Source: Bradyrhizobium lablabi
GTDB lineage: Bacteria; Pseudomonadota; Alphaproteobacteria; Rhizobiales; Xanthobacteraceae
DNA: 64,000 nt
Reading direction: 5' to 3'
NCBI RefSeq assembly: GCF_900141755.1
Contig: NZ_LT670844.1
Coordinates: forward strand, 6,544,501-6,608,500
Part shown: piece by piece, positions 1 to 8,308 of the stretch
Numbering within the stretch: the first letter of the stretch is position 1
How the letters are laid out: every line of letters begins with the position of its first letter
The notes under the pieces: model-generated
What the model saw: only the letters and a program-made list of their open reading frames with translations
What the model was told of the DNA's origin: nothing
The model's database searches: none
Position numbers and translations under genes: made by a program

Positions 1-1
1 G

Positions 2-325
2 GCAATAGCGGGTCCATTCATCGGTGCGGTTCTTGGCTTGAGTTCGACATTTGCTCAAGCAGGCCCATGCAGTGCCGACATTGCAGAATTCGAAGCAGCC
101 GTGCGTCAATCAGCAACCAATCCAAATGCGGGATTAACAGCACCCCAGTCAGTCGGTGCGCAACTTGGTCACCAACCAACCGTGGCTTCTACGAAACAAG
201 CCGAAGAGCGGTTGAAATCCAAATTTTCAGCAAATTTGGCCCGCGCCAAACGGCTTGATGCCCAAGGTGATCGCTTAGGTTGCCAGCGCGCGCTTACCGC
301 AGCTAAACGAATGTATATCCTGTAG
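2..325 (+). CDS. Secreted hypothetical protein, 5' end outside window
   Basis: The frame is open from the first bases of the window, so the start codon lies upstream; the TTG at 38 is internal. The visible N-terminus is hydrophobic and ends in an Ala-x-Ala-type cleavage site (FAQA), so this is the tail of a signal peptide. The mature part is a small hydrophilic protein of about 90 residues, with Cys near its start and again close to its C-terminus, and a Lys/Arg/Ala-rich helical C-terminus. No known domain was recognised. The stop lies 7 bases before the next gene, which suggests co-transcription. Base composition is visibly more A+T-rich than most of the window. Function unknown. Confidence 0.6.
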   Translation, partial: AIAGPFIGAVLGLSSTFAQAGPCSADIAEFEAAVRQSATNPNAGLTAPQSVGAQLGHQPTVASTKQAEERLKSKFSANLARAKRLDAQGDRLGCQRALTAAKRMYIL

Positions 326-332
326 AACCCAA

Positions 333-1142
333 ATGAACTTCTTTCCGCGAGGACGTAAGCGGCAGGGTCTCACGATCATCGCTACACTCGTCATTTTGTA
401 TGTCGTTCTCAGTTACCTTGTTTTACCCGCGACATGGGCGCGTATTGAGCACGAACCCGGGCTTGTAAAGCATACAATGCTGACCGCGACGGCGCAGGGT
501 ATCCCGGGAGGTCCTATTAATGTTGGCCTGGTAGGAACTCGTGAGGATTTGGTTCGCGCATTTCATGCCGCGGGCTGGTACCCCGCCGACCCCATCACAT
601 TGCGGACCAGCGTGGAGATCATCGGGAGCGTACTGCTCGACCGACCTTACAAAAGTGCGCCGGTCAGTCCGCTGTTTTACGAGGGGCGACGTGAGGATTT
701 GGCGTTCGAAAAGCCACATGGCGGGAGCGCCGATCGCCGCCAACACGTCCGCTTCTGGAAGGTCCTTGAAAGCGGAATTGATGGCGGTCCCGTTTGGCTC
801 GGCTCTGCGACTTTCGACAGCGGGGTCACTTTAAGCCGCGACACGGGCCAGGTTACTCATCGCATCGCGGCCAATATTGATGAAGAGCGAGACCGATTGA
901 TCGCAGAATTGAACGATGCCCACATGGTGACAAGCATTTATCAAATGAAGGGGATCGGTCCCACCTTAAATGGGCGAAACGGTGAAGGCGATCCTTACTA
1001 TACGGACGGAGAAATATGGGTGGCGCGACTCGTCAGCGGCGGCAAAGAAGCTGAAAAGCTTGCTGAAATGCTGCCGGCACCCGCACTCATTCAAATGAAA
1101 GACACCGCGTTTTCCTGGGGATCGCGAATAGGATGGCACTGA
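333..1142 (+). CDS. LssY C-terminal domain (LssY_C) protein, membrane-anchored
   Basis: 269 residues with one N-terminal membrane segment (about residues 13-33), followed by a domain whose pattern fits the LssY_C family: a block around GPINVGLVGTREDLVRAF, then a W-Y-P-A-D motif, and near the end repeated hydrophobic strands. In other proteins this domain is attached to PAP2-like or DedA-like membrane regions; its activity is not established, though an extracytoplasmic enzyme is often suggested. The ATG at 333 follows the previous stop by 7 bases and no better start is seen. A role in envelope lipid or cell-surface maintenance is inference only. Confidence 0.7.
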   Translation: MNFFPRGRKRQGLTIIATLVILYVVLSYLVLPATWARIEHEPGLVKHTMLTATAQGIPGGPINVGLVGTREDLVRAFHAAGWYPADPITLRTSVEIIGSVLLDRPYKSAPVSPLFYEGRREDLAFEKPHGGSADRRQHVRFWKVLESGIDGGPVWLGSATFDSGVTLSRDTGQVTHRIAANIDEERDRLIAELNDAHMVTSIYQMKGIGPTLNGRNGEGDPYYTDGEIWVARLVSGGKEAEKLAEMLPAPALIQMKDTAFSWGSRIGWH

Positions 1143-1178
1143 CCGCGCGGATCGCCGCGTTCGCGAGTGAGTGGAGTC

Positions 1179-1943
1179 ATGGAAAATCTGACGCATTACC
1201 CGTTGCTGGTGTTCGCGGCGGCCTTCGTGACGCTGTGGCTCGCTTCAGTCGCGGGCTCGTGGCTGCGCAGGCGCAACCCGAGCGCCGGCGATGAGCGTAA
1301 TGAGGATCTCGGTGTCATCCTTGCGGCCACCCTGACGCTGCTCGCATTAATCATCGGCTTCAGCTTTTCGATGGCCACCAGTCGCTACGAACAGCGCAAG
1401 AATTTCGAGGAAGCCGAAGCCAACGCGATTGGGACCGAAATCTTGCGAGCCGACGTTCTGCCACCTGCGGATGCCGCAAACCTGCGCAAGCTCCTTGGCG
1501 ACTACCTTGACCAGCGTATCCTGTTCTACATCACTCACGATGATACTCAGCGAACGCGGATCGATGCGCGGACCAGCCAATTGCAGGCTGATCTCTGGGC
1601 TGCGGTCCGCGGACCGGCCACCGCACAACCGACGCCGGTTGCGGCGCTGGCGCTCGCTGGCATGAACGACGTGATCAATTCGCAGGGCTACACGCAAGCG
1701 GCGTTCTGGAACCGGATTCCGACCGCCGCGTGGTGTCTGATGGCGGCTATCGCGCTGTGTTCCAACGTGCTGTTCGGCTATCGGTCGCGAAACGGCAAGG
1801 CTGCGGGAAAGCTTGCTCTCGTGCTGCCGCTTATCGTCTCGATTGCCTTCCTTCTGATCGCCGATATCGATACTCCGCGGCATGGCTTGATCCATGTCAG
1901 TCCACAGAACCTGGAAAGCTTGGCGAAGTCGCTTGGACGCTGA
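1179..1943 (+). CDS. DUF4239 / bestrophin-like membrane protein
   Basis: About 254 residues. Two hydrophobic helices lie near the N-terminus (about 8-27 and 45-63), a soluble helical middle contains an RYEQR motif followed by an acidic stretch, and two membrane helices lie at the C-terminus (about 185-203 and 212-230). This topology and length match the DUF4239 (bestrophin-like) family, whose members are thought to be membrane channels or scaffolds but are largely uncharacterised. A GTG at 1167 could also start the frame, but the ATG at 1179 follows a GAGTGGAG stretch and is preferred. Confidence 0.65.
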   Translation: MENLTHYPLLVFAAAFVTLWLASVAGSWLRRRNPSAGDERNEDLGVILAATLTLLALIIGFSFSMATSRYEQRKNFEEAEANAIGTEILRADVLPPADAANLRKLLGDYLDQRILFYITHDDTQRTRIDARTSQLQADLWAAVRGPATAQPTPVAALALAGMNDVINSQGYTQAAFWNRIPTAAWCLMAAIALCSNVLFGYRSRNGKAAGKLALVLPLIVSIAFLLIADIDTPRHGLIHVSPQNLESLAKSLGR

Positions 1944-2500
1944 AGTTCACCGCGCGAGGGGCGCCACGGTTAGGTGTCCATCGTCGGATGATACGACGAT
2001 GGACAAGCGCAGGGTCTCGCCGACGGCAAAGCGGCACCTTTCGTCCGCACTTTACGGTGAGAAAAGAAAGGTTGAGCGGCTCCGCGATGGGCCGTTGCGG
2101 GTTGAGGGGACGGCTGCAGACGTGATTCAAGCTCCGAAGCCGGCGCCTCGAACCATGCGCGACGAACTCAACGATGATGGATCGTCGACGTCTCGTCCTT
2201 GATCCCAGCGCCATGCTCCGGAATGACGATCGATGTCGCTTGGTTGTCGCACGGCGCTGCTATTCGCGCTTTCGACAAGCGGACGATTGAGTCGCGTTGG
2301 AACCGGCCTTGGCGAATGAACACTGCCGATCTCGATCCTGCCCAAACAAAGAGCACGGTCTTGAGCTCCGGGAACCGGTTTTCCTTTTCGGTACAAACGC
2401 GAAGCGTTTGCCGGCAGACCATGTCCAAACAAAACGTAAAGGGTCCCGTCATCTCGTTGTCACGGGAATCGGCTAGCTGCTCGACATGGGAAGTTACACT
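1944..2500. other. 557-base region without a convincing gene
   Basis: No frame here has a good ribosome-binding site or protein-like composition. It holds a 12-bp perfect hairpin at 1975-2005. At about 2376-2455 it also has a degenerate copy of the alphaproteobacterial repeat that contains GATCATGCTC-AAACAAA, here as ACCATGTCCAAACAAAAC, preceded by an AACCGGTTTTCC segment. The better-preserved version of the same repeat lies at 13864-13912. Confidence 0.5.
1975..2005. terminator. 12-bp perfect hairpin after the DUF4239 gene
   Basis: The arms 1975-1986 (TGTCCATCGTCG) and 1994-2005 are exact reverse complements around a 7-base loop. It begins 31 bases after the stop of the upstream gene. No T-run follows on either strand, so it may be a Rho-assisted or RNA-stabilising hairpin or a protein-binding palindrome rather than a classical intrinsic terminator. 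Confidence 0.4.
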
Positions 2501-3298
2501 ATGAGTGACGAGTTGCCGGAACGGCGCTTTCGCACTTTGTTTATCTCCGACGTCCACCTCGGGGCCCGCGGCTCGCAAGCCGAACGATTGCTGGACTTTC
2601 TGCGCACCCACGATGCCGACACCATCTATCTGGTCGGCGATATCGTCGATGGCTGGGCGCTGCAATCCAACTGGTACTGGCCGCAATCCCATAACGACTT
2701 CGTGCAGAAAATGCTGCGCAAGGCGCGCAAGGGCGCCAAGATCATCTATGTGCCCGGCAATCACGACGAGTTCCTGCGCAACTATTACGGCACCCATTTC
2801 GGCGGCATCGATGTCGTCGAAAATACCGTCCATACCGGCGTCGATGGCCGGCGCTACCTCGTCATTCACGGCGATATTTTCGACCTCGTGGTGCAGAACG
2901 CGCGCTGGCTCGCCCATCTTGGCGACAAGGCCTATGATTTCGCGATCCAGATGAACCGGCTGGTCAACTTCTTCCGCCGCGCCTTCGGCGTGCCCTATTG
3001 GTCGCTGTCGCAATGGGCCAAGCTGAAGGTCAAGAACGCGGTGAACTATATCGGCGCCTTCGAGCAGACGCTCGCCGCCGAGGCGCGCCGGCACAACACC
3101 GACGGCGTGATCTGCGGCCATATCCACTACGCCACCATCCGCGATGAGCACGGCATCCGCTACATGAACTGCGGCGACTGGGTGGAAAGCTGCACTGCGC
3201 TGGTCGAGCACGAAGACGGCCGGTTCGAGATCATCACCTGGACCGATCCGCTGCGCCGGACGGCGCCTGTTGCCTCGGTCGCCGCGCGTGCCGCCTGA
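2501..3298 (+). CDS. LpxH-like calcineurin-fold metallophosphoesterase
   Basis: 265 residues of the UDP-2,3-diacylglucosamine pyrophosphatase-like branch of the metallophosphatases. The metal-binding motifs are all present: SDVHLG (Asp17, His19), GDIVDG (about 46-51), GNHDE (86-90), a HGD motif near 126 and GHIH near 210. LpxH removes UMP from UDP-diacyl-glucosamine in lipid A synthesis, but many alphaproteobacteria use LpxI, so this paralogue may act on another envelope phosphodiester. The ATG at 2501 has GGGAAG 8 bases upstream; the in-frame ATG at 2486 has no such site. The stop TGA shares its last base with the next ATG (TGATG), implying translational coupling to the glycosyltransferase. 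Confidence 0.85.
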   Translation: MSDELPERRFRTLFISDVHLGARGSQAERLLDFLRTHDADTIYLVGDIVDGWALQSNWYWPQSHNDFVQKMLRKARKGAKIIYVPGNHDEFLRNYYGTHFGGIDVVENTVHTGVDGRRYLVIHGDIFDLVVQNARWLAHLGDKAYDFAIQMNRLVNFFRRAFGVPYWSLSQWAKLKVKNAVNYIGAFEQTLAAEARRHNTDGVICGHIHYATIRDEHGIRYMNCGDWVESCTALVEHEDGRFEIITWTDPLRRTAPVASVAARAA

Positions 3299-4353
3299 TG
3301 CATATTCTGGTCGCGACCGATGCGTGGCATCCCCAGGTCAACGGGGTGGTACGGACGCTGACCATGATGGCGGACGCGGCAGAGAGGCTCGGCGTCGAGG
3401 TCAGTTTCGTCACCCCGCAATCGTTCCGCACCTTTGGTTTGCCGAGCTACCGGGATTTGCGCGTGGCGCTGCCGACGCCGGCAAAAATCGCGCGATTGAT
3501 TGAAGACGCCCGGCCCGACAGCATTCACATCGCCACCGAAGGGCCGATCGGGCTGTTGGCGCGGCGCTATTGCCGCAAACATCAAGTGCCGTTCACCACG
3601 AGCTTTCATACCCGCTTTCCCGAATATATCTCGGCGCGTTTGCCGATCCCCGAATCCTGGATTTGGGCGGCGCTGCGCGCCTTCCACCGGCCGAGCCAGG
3701 CGGTGATGGCGGCGACGCCGGCGCTTTCGAACGAGCTGCGCTCCCGCGGCTTCCGTAATGTGGTGCTGTGGCCACGCGGCGTCGACGCGCGGCTGTTTCA
3801 TCCGCGCGCCGTCGAGCTCGGCCTGCCGCGCCCGATTTTCCTGTGCGTCGGCCGCGTCGCGGTCGAAAAGAATCTCGAGGCGTTTCTCGATCTCGATTTG
3901 CCCGGCACCAAGCTCGTCGTCGGCGACGGACCGGCGCGGGCGTCGCTGCAGCGGCGCTATCCCCACGCGGTGTTTCTAGGCAGCCGGCAGGGCGAAGCGC
4001 TGGCGGAGGCCTATGCCGCGGCCGACGTCTTCGTGTTTCCGAGCAAGACCGACACGTTCGGGCTCGTCCTTTTGGAGGCGCTTGCCAGCGGCCTGCCGGT
4101 CGCCGCGTTCCCGGTGACCGGGCCCCGCGACGTCATCGGCAACGCGCCGGTCGGCGCGCTGAACGACGATCTCAGGACCGCCTGCCTGTCCGCCCTGCAG
4201 ATTTCGCCGCAGGCCTGCCTGGAATTTGCCGCGGGGTACACCTGGGAATCCTCGGCCCGGGTCTTTGTCGAAAATATCACCAATATCCGTAACGTCGAAC
4301 CATCAGGCGAAACGGTGGAATTTGCCGCCGAAACGCCGCGCGTCGTGGCCTGA
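3298..4353 (+). CDS. Family 4 glycosyltransferase (GT-B)
   Basis: 351 residues with the two-domain GT-B layout. The N-terminus reads HILVATDAWHPQVNGV, typical of MgtA/PimB-like lipid glycosyltransferases. The C-terminal domain carries CVGRVAVEKN (about 184-193) and the nucleotide-sugar signature around SKTDTFGLVLLEALASG (about 248-264). Members of this branch add mannose, glucuronic acid or glucose to diacylglycerol-type lipids in alphaproteobacteria, at the cytoplasmic membrane surface. It is translationally coupled to the upstream phosphoesterase, so the pair probably works in one lipid or lipopolysaccharide route. The exact sugar and acceptor cannot be read from the sequence. Confidence 0.85.
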   Translation: MHILVATDAWHPQVNGVVRTLTMMADAAERLGVEVSFVTPQSFRTFGLPSYRDLRVALPTPAKIARLIEDARPDSIHIATEGPIGLLARRYCRKHQVPFTTSFHTRFPEYISARLPIPESWIWAALRAFHRPSQAVMAATPALSNELRSRGFRNVVLWPRGVDARLFHPRAVELGLPRPIFLCVGRVAVEKNLEAFLDLDLPGTKLVVGDGPARASLQRRYPHAVFLGSRQGEALAEAYAAADVFVFPSKTDTFGLVLLEALASGLPVAAFPVTGPRDVIGNAPVGALNDDLRTACLSALQISPQACLEFAAGYTWESSARVFVENITNIRNVEPSGETVEFAAETPRVVA

Positions 4354-4414
4354 TCACGGCTAAGTTCTCGCAAGCATCTTGCCCGCGCATCCGGGTCCGC
4401 GATACAAGTGGCGG

Positions 4415-5404
4415 ATGGCGGATTCCTCCCTTGCCCTGCCGGTCAGTTCCATGGATATCGACGCGGCCGCGCGCGTGCTCGCACCATACGCGGTGCGCAC
4501 GCCGTTGTTGTCCTCGCCGGTGCTCAATGAGCGTGCGGGAACCAAGGTCTTCCTGAAGCCGGAAATGCTGCAGCGGACCGGGTCGTTCAAGTTCCGCGGC
4601 GCCTTCAACAAGCTCTCATCGATCCCCTTAGCCGCGCGCGGCGGCGGCGTCGTCGCGTTCTCCTCCGGCAACCATGCCCAGGGCGTCGCGGCGGCCGCCA
4701 AAATCCTCAACATGCAGGCGACCATCGTGATGCCGGCCGATGCGCCACTTTCAAAACGCGAGCGCACCAAGAGCTATGGCGCCGAAGTCGTCTTGTACGA
4801 TCGCGACCGCGAGGATCGCGAAGCCATCGCCCGCGACATCGCCGCTAAACGCAACGCCACGCTGGTGCGCCCTTACGACGATACTTTTGTCATCGCCGGC
4901 CAGGGCACGGTCGGTCGCGAGATCGCCGAGGACATGGCGGCGCTCGGCATCACCCCCGACATCGTGGTGGCGCCGGCTTCCGGCGGCGGCCTGATCGCGG
5001 GCGTCGCGACCGCGGTGAAGGCGCGCTATCCGCAGGCCATGGTGATGTCCGGCGAGCCGGAAGAATTCGACGATCACGCCCGTTCGCTGCGCGCCGGAAA
5101 ACGCCAGGCGCACGGCTCCAAGGGCCGCACCATCTGCGATGCGCTGATGGCCACGATGCCCGGCGAGCTTACGTTCTCCATCAACAGCCGGCTGTTGACC
5201 CAAGGCATCACCGCCTCCGACGCCGAAGTCGGCACCGCCGTCGGATTTGCCTTCCGCGAATTGAAGCTCGTGGTCGAGCCGGGCGGCGCGGTCGGCCTTG
5301 CCGCCCTTTTGGCCGGGCGCATCGACGCGCGCGGCAAGAACGTCGTCATCGTGCTGTCCGGCGGCAATGTCGACGCGGATCTGTTCGCGAAGCTGGTGGC
5401 CTGA
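4415..5404 (+). CDS. Threonine/serine dehydratase (PLP, no ACT domain)
   Basis: 329 residues of PLP fold type II. The Schiff-base lysine is Lys59 in GSFKFRG, and the glycine-rich phosphate loop SGGGLIAG lies near 189-196. The length equals the catalytic domain only; the C-terminal regulatory ACT domain of biosynthetic IlvA is absent, as in catabolic TdcB-type enzymes and serine racemase-like proteins. The expected reaction is deamination of L-threonine or L-serine to the 2-oxoacid and ammonia. An in-frame TTG at 4379 would lengthen the protein, but the ATG at 4415 fits the family start better; the ribosome-binding site is weak either way. Confidence 0.85.
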   Translation: MADSSLALPVSSMDIDAAARVLAPYAVRTPLLSSPVLNERAGTKVFLKPEMLQRTGSFKFRGAFNKLSSIPLAARGGGVVAFSSGNHAQGVAAAAKILNMQATIVMPADAPLSKRERTKSYGAEVVLYDRDREDREAIARDIAAKRNATLVRPYDDTFVIAGQGTVGREIAEDMAALGITPDIVVAPASGGGLIAGVATAVKARYPQAMVMSGEPEEFDDHARSLRAGKRQAHGSKGRTICDALMATMPGELTFSINSRLLTQGITASDAEVGTAVGFAFRELKLVVEPGGAVGLAALLAGRIDARGKNVVIVLSGGNVDADLFAKLVA

Positions 5405-5758
5405 TCAAGGGAAGCTGCGAACCACCTCGATAAGACCCACGATTGCGGCGTTCAAGGCATCCATCTCTTCGGCCGGAATCCAATATTCCAAATGAGACCT
5501 GCCGCCGGCTTCTTTCGCCTCATAGCGGTCGATGAAGCTCCGGGTGACCTCAAAGCGGGTCACGAAGCCGGAACCGCTCGCCGGAACGTTCCAATCGCGA
5601 GCAATTTTCACCGCGTATTCTTCAGACAGGACCGGGTAGAAAATCGGCTGTTCGGGCAGCCGCGGAGGAAAGGCCCGCATGCCGCTCTGTCGGATCAATT
5701 CAAGCTCGTCCGGCCCGACCGGTCGCCAAAGGGTCACAGTTTCTTCGTTCGGTGTCAT
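5405..5758 (-). CDS. Small conserved hypothetical protein
   Basis: 117 residues. It begins with LWRPVGPDELELI and RAFPPRLPEQPIFYPVL, a pattern I associate with a widespread small family sometimes labelled ADP-ribosylation/crystallin J1; that label is not supported by any catalytic motif I can see. It ends in an acidic and hydrophobic segment. Its stop abuts the stop of the convergent dehydratase gene, so the two transcripts probably overlap at their 3' ends. Function unknown. Confidence 0.7.
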   Translation of the reverse strand: MTPNEETVTLWRPVGPDELELIRQSGMRAFPPRLPEQPIFYPVLSEEYAVKIARDWNVPASGSGFVTRFEVTRSFIDRYEAKEAGGRSHLEYWIPAEEMDALNAAIVGLIEVVRSFP

Positions 5759-5975
5759 GCTTTTCAGGCTTGCTTTTCAGACTTGATTTTCAGACTTGCC
5801 TCCGTGTGCGTGACAGCGGTGCGACAAGAAAGAATTGGTGGCCTTGCCAAGTGCTGCTGCGCCATCCGGCCGACACAATGAAGCTCTTACCTGACGCATG
5901 GAACCAAAATGGGATCCAACACTTGTAATCGCGATTTGGTTGGTTGGCATCTCGTTCGAACAAGGGGGGAGAACC

Positions 5976-6935
5976 GTGCGCCTCCAGTTCCTAGGCGGCG
6001 GCTTCCGGACGATCTTATTTCACCATCTCTTCTTTCCGGGAGAAGCGCGAGATCACTCGCGCGACCGGCTGAAGTTCCAGTGCGATTGGCTCTGCAGCAA
6101 CTTTCATCCTGTTACTCTCAGACAGGCTCAGACGGCGTTTGCCAACGGTTCGCTCCCGCCCAAAGCAATTTTGATAACCATCGACGACGCAAAGATCGAC
6201 ATCCTGAGCGCGCTCGATGTGTTTGCGTCCTTCTCGCTACCGATCTGCATTTTTCCCTGTGTTGGTTGGTGCGCGCAAGAAGTTGAGGTTGCACACGATC
6301 CACGCGTAGCACTTGCTAAACTAGTCGCCGACCTCGAGTGGTACCGGGGCCCTGCTGTCAATTTAGAAATCGCTGGCCAAACCGTAGTAGTTGGGGCCGA
6401 CGCGCCTCAAACCGCACGAGCGATCGATTATGTTCTAACCGCCGCATTCAATGGCAATTTTACGTTTCAGCGCCCCCTGAGCTTCCCACGAAAGAACACT
6501 CGCTCCTGCTGCTCTCTCGATGAACTAACGGACATTGCCTGCGAAAGCGTCGCAATTGGTGCCCACTCTGTGAGCCATGTGAACCTCGCGCATGCGGGTC
6601 CGTTGAGGCGGGAATACGAGATCCGTGCCAGTCGAGAAATTTTGTTCGATGCAATCGGAGAGTGCGCAGCGTTCGCCTACCCTTACGGAATGCAGGGAAC
6701 GCATAGCGACAAAACTGAGCAAATCATCCGAGAGGCAGGTTTTGAGCTCGCCTTCTTGAGTCATTCGGATCTGATCGAGCAAACAACAAACATTTTCCAG
6801 CTGCCGCGCATTTCTCTGCCAAACAGGCCGATCTCAAAAATCGAATTTTGTACGCGGGTAGCTGGGGCCGGAATCACCTTTCGAAAATTTAAGCAAGCAT
6901 TTGGGGGGGCATTGATATGTTCGAGGTCGTTCTAG
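5976..6935 (+). CDS. NodB-type polysaccharide deacetylase
   Basis: 319 residues if started at the GTG at 5976, which has an AAGGGGGGA site 5 bases upstream; an ATG at 5898 lacks one. The N-terminus then reads into TILFHH, the usual first strand of carbohydrate esterase family 4. Family motifs: TIDDA (Asp-Asp near 69-70, catalytic base and metal), GAHSVSH (His near 197 and 201, metal ligands) and AFAYPYG near 232. Such enzymes remove N- or O-acetyl groups from chitin-like or exopolysaccharide chains. It overlaps the following glycosyltransferase by 19 bases. Base composition is lower in G+C than the flanks, which suggests acquisition by transfer. Confidence 0.8.
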   Translation: MRLQFLGGGFRTILFHHLFFPGEARDHSRDRLKFQCDWLCSNFHPVTLRQAQTAFANGSLPPKAILITIDDAKIDILSALDVFASFSLPICIFPCVGWCAQEVEVAHDPRVALAKLVADLEWYRGPAVNLEIAGQTVVVGADAPQTARAIDYVLTAAFNGNFTFQRPLSFPRKNTRSCCSLDELTDIACESVAIGAHSVSHVNLAHAGPLRREYEIRASREILFDAIGECAAFAYPYGMQGTHSDKTEQIIREAGFELAFLSHSDLIEQTTNIFQLPRISLPNRPISKIEFCTRVAGAGITFRKFKQAFGGALICSRSF

Positions 6936-8116
6936 CTGTCCTACTCGCCACGACCGCTGGTCTTCTCACAGTACCTATATTCACTTTGCTGTTCGAGGTG
7001 CTCTCGGCCATAAGAGGTTACCCGGATCAACTTGATGGTGTTCCGAACGCTACCAACTCTGAGATTACAGCTGTCGTCATTCCGGCTCACAACGAAGGTG
7101 CTAGTCTAGTCCCGACGTTGTCGGACTTGAGGCCGCAGTTAGGGAGCAACGATCGCCTGATTGTGGTCGCAGACAATTGTTCCGACGATACAGCTGCCAT
7201 AGCAAGGGGTGAAGGGGCTGAAGTGATAGAGCGCACTGACCCCGCTCACCTTGGCAAGGCATACGCGCTTGCCGCAGGGATCGCTTACCTCAACCAGGCT
7301 CCCCCTGACCTGGTGATGTTCGTCGATGCTGATTGCCGAGTAAAGCCTGACACGCTCCCTCGCCTGAAGAGAGCCTGCGTAAAATCGAAACGCCCCGTGC
7401 AGGCCTGCGTCCTAATGGTCGCGCCGAAGCGGTGCTCTATTGATCACAGGCTCGCTGAGTTTTTCTGGCGCCTACGAAACTTGGTTCGGCCGCTCGGGCT
7501 CGCCCGGCTTGGCCTGCCTGCGCAACTAATGGGTACGGGAATGATTTTTCCTTGGCGATTGATTCGTGGTGCAACATTGCGACATGGAAATCTGGTCGAG
7601 GACCTACAGCTGGGCTTGGACTTAGCTGAAATCGGTTGTGCCCCTCTTTTTTACCCGTGCGTTGTCGGTACAAGCGAGTTTCCGCATACGAAAGCAGGCA
7701 CCGAATCCCAACGCCAGCGTTGGATTCAAGGACATGTGCGAATGATAGTGCGGGACTTGCCGCGGCGCTTCGCGCGAGCAGTTCAAGAGCATAACTGGGA
7801 TCTTCTTGTTCTCATATTGGATGTGGCCGTCCCTCCTTTTTCGATGCTCGCTTCTATCGCAATGGTAATGCTGATCGCAGCGGTAGCCCTATTCCTTCTC
7901 GTTGGAATTGCCAGCCCTATGGTTGTGGCCGGTATCAATTTCGGCGCTCTGCTTGGTGCAGTATTACTGGCGTGGACCAAGTTTGGTCGTGAACTCATCT
8001 CGATCCGGGATCTAGCGGCGATTTGGAGATCCTTGCTCAATAGGCTGTCTTTTTATGCGCGAGTATATTTTGGATCGAGAGCGAGTTCGTGGGTCCGAAC
8101 GGACCGGTCAGACTAA
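6917..8116 (+). CDS. Membrane GT2 glycosyltransferase (processive type)
   Basis: 399 residues. There is an N-terminal hydrophobic segment, then a GT-A domain with VIPAHNEG near 55-62, the DXD motif in FVDADC near 136-140, the acceptor motif VEDLQLGLDL near 228-237, and QRQRW near 264-268 (the QxxRW signature of processive beta-glycosyltransferases). Two or more membrane helices follow at about 295-350. The architecture resembles NodC, PgaC and hyaluronan/cellulose synthases. With the overlapping deacetylase it forms a polymerase-deacetylase pair. Whether it makes a polymer or adds single sugars is not decided by the sequence. Confidence 0.8.
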   Translation: MFEVVLAVLLATTAGLLTVPIFTLLFEVLSAIRGYPDQLDGVPNATNSEITAVVIPAHNEGASLVPTLSDLRPQLGSNDRLIVVADNCSDDTAAIARGEGAEVIERTDPAHLGKAYALAAGIAYLNQAPPDLVMFVDADCRVKPDTLPRLKRACVKSKRPVQACVLMVAPKRCSIDHRLAEFFWRLRNLVRPLGLARLGLPAQLMGTGMIFPWRLIRGATLRHGNLVEDLQLGLDLAEIGCAPLFYPCVVGTSEFPHTKAGTESQRQRWIQGHVRMIVRDLPRRFARAVQEHNWDLLVLILDVAVPPFSMLASIAMVMLIAAVALFLLVGIASPMVVAGINFGALLGAVLLAWTKFGRELISIRDLAAIWRSLLNRLSFYARVYFGSRASSWVRTDRSD

Positions 8117-8209
8117 TAACGAGAGAACTCGCCCGGCACACCGCAAAGGCCACTAGCGAAACGGGGACGAGGGCGCTCAATGGCTTGGCGCTTCTTCACG
8201 GACGACTTT

Positions 8210-8302
8210 CTGGCTTGAGGCATCCAAAGACGTGGATGGCCCGGCATCGCAGACAAGTTTACGCAGTCTGCGCAAAGCAGACTGCTTTGGCCGGGCATGA
8301 CG
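8210..8302. repeat. Palindromic intergenic repeat (GTGGATGGCCCGGC family)
   Basis: This short region between convergent genes contains AGACGTGGATGGCCCGGCA and a downstream partner GGCCGGGCATGACGAGG, with an inner hairpin (GCAGTCTGC and GCAGACTGC) around 8260-8285. I recognise this as one of the short palindromic repeats that recur between genes in Bradyrhizobium. No gene is evident between 8117 and 8308. Confidence 0.55.
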
Positions 8303-8308
8303 AGGTCA

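Noticed and set aside
5976..8116. True nodulation nodB-nodC genes
   Set aside because: No nodA-type gene, nod box or further nod genes are visible; the glycosyltransferase N-terminus does not show NodC-specific sequence. Kept as NodB/NodC-like only.
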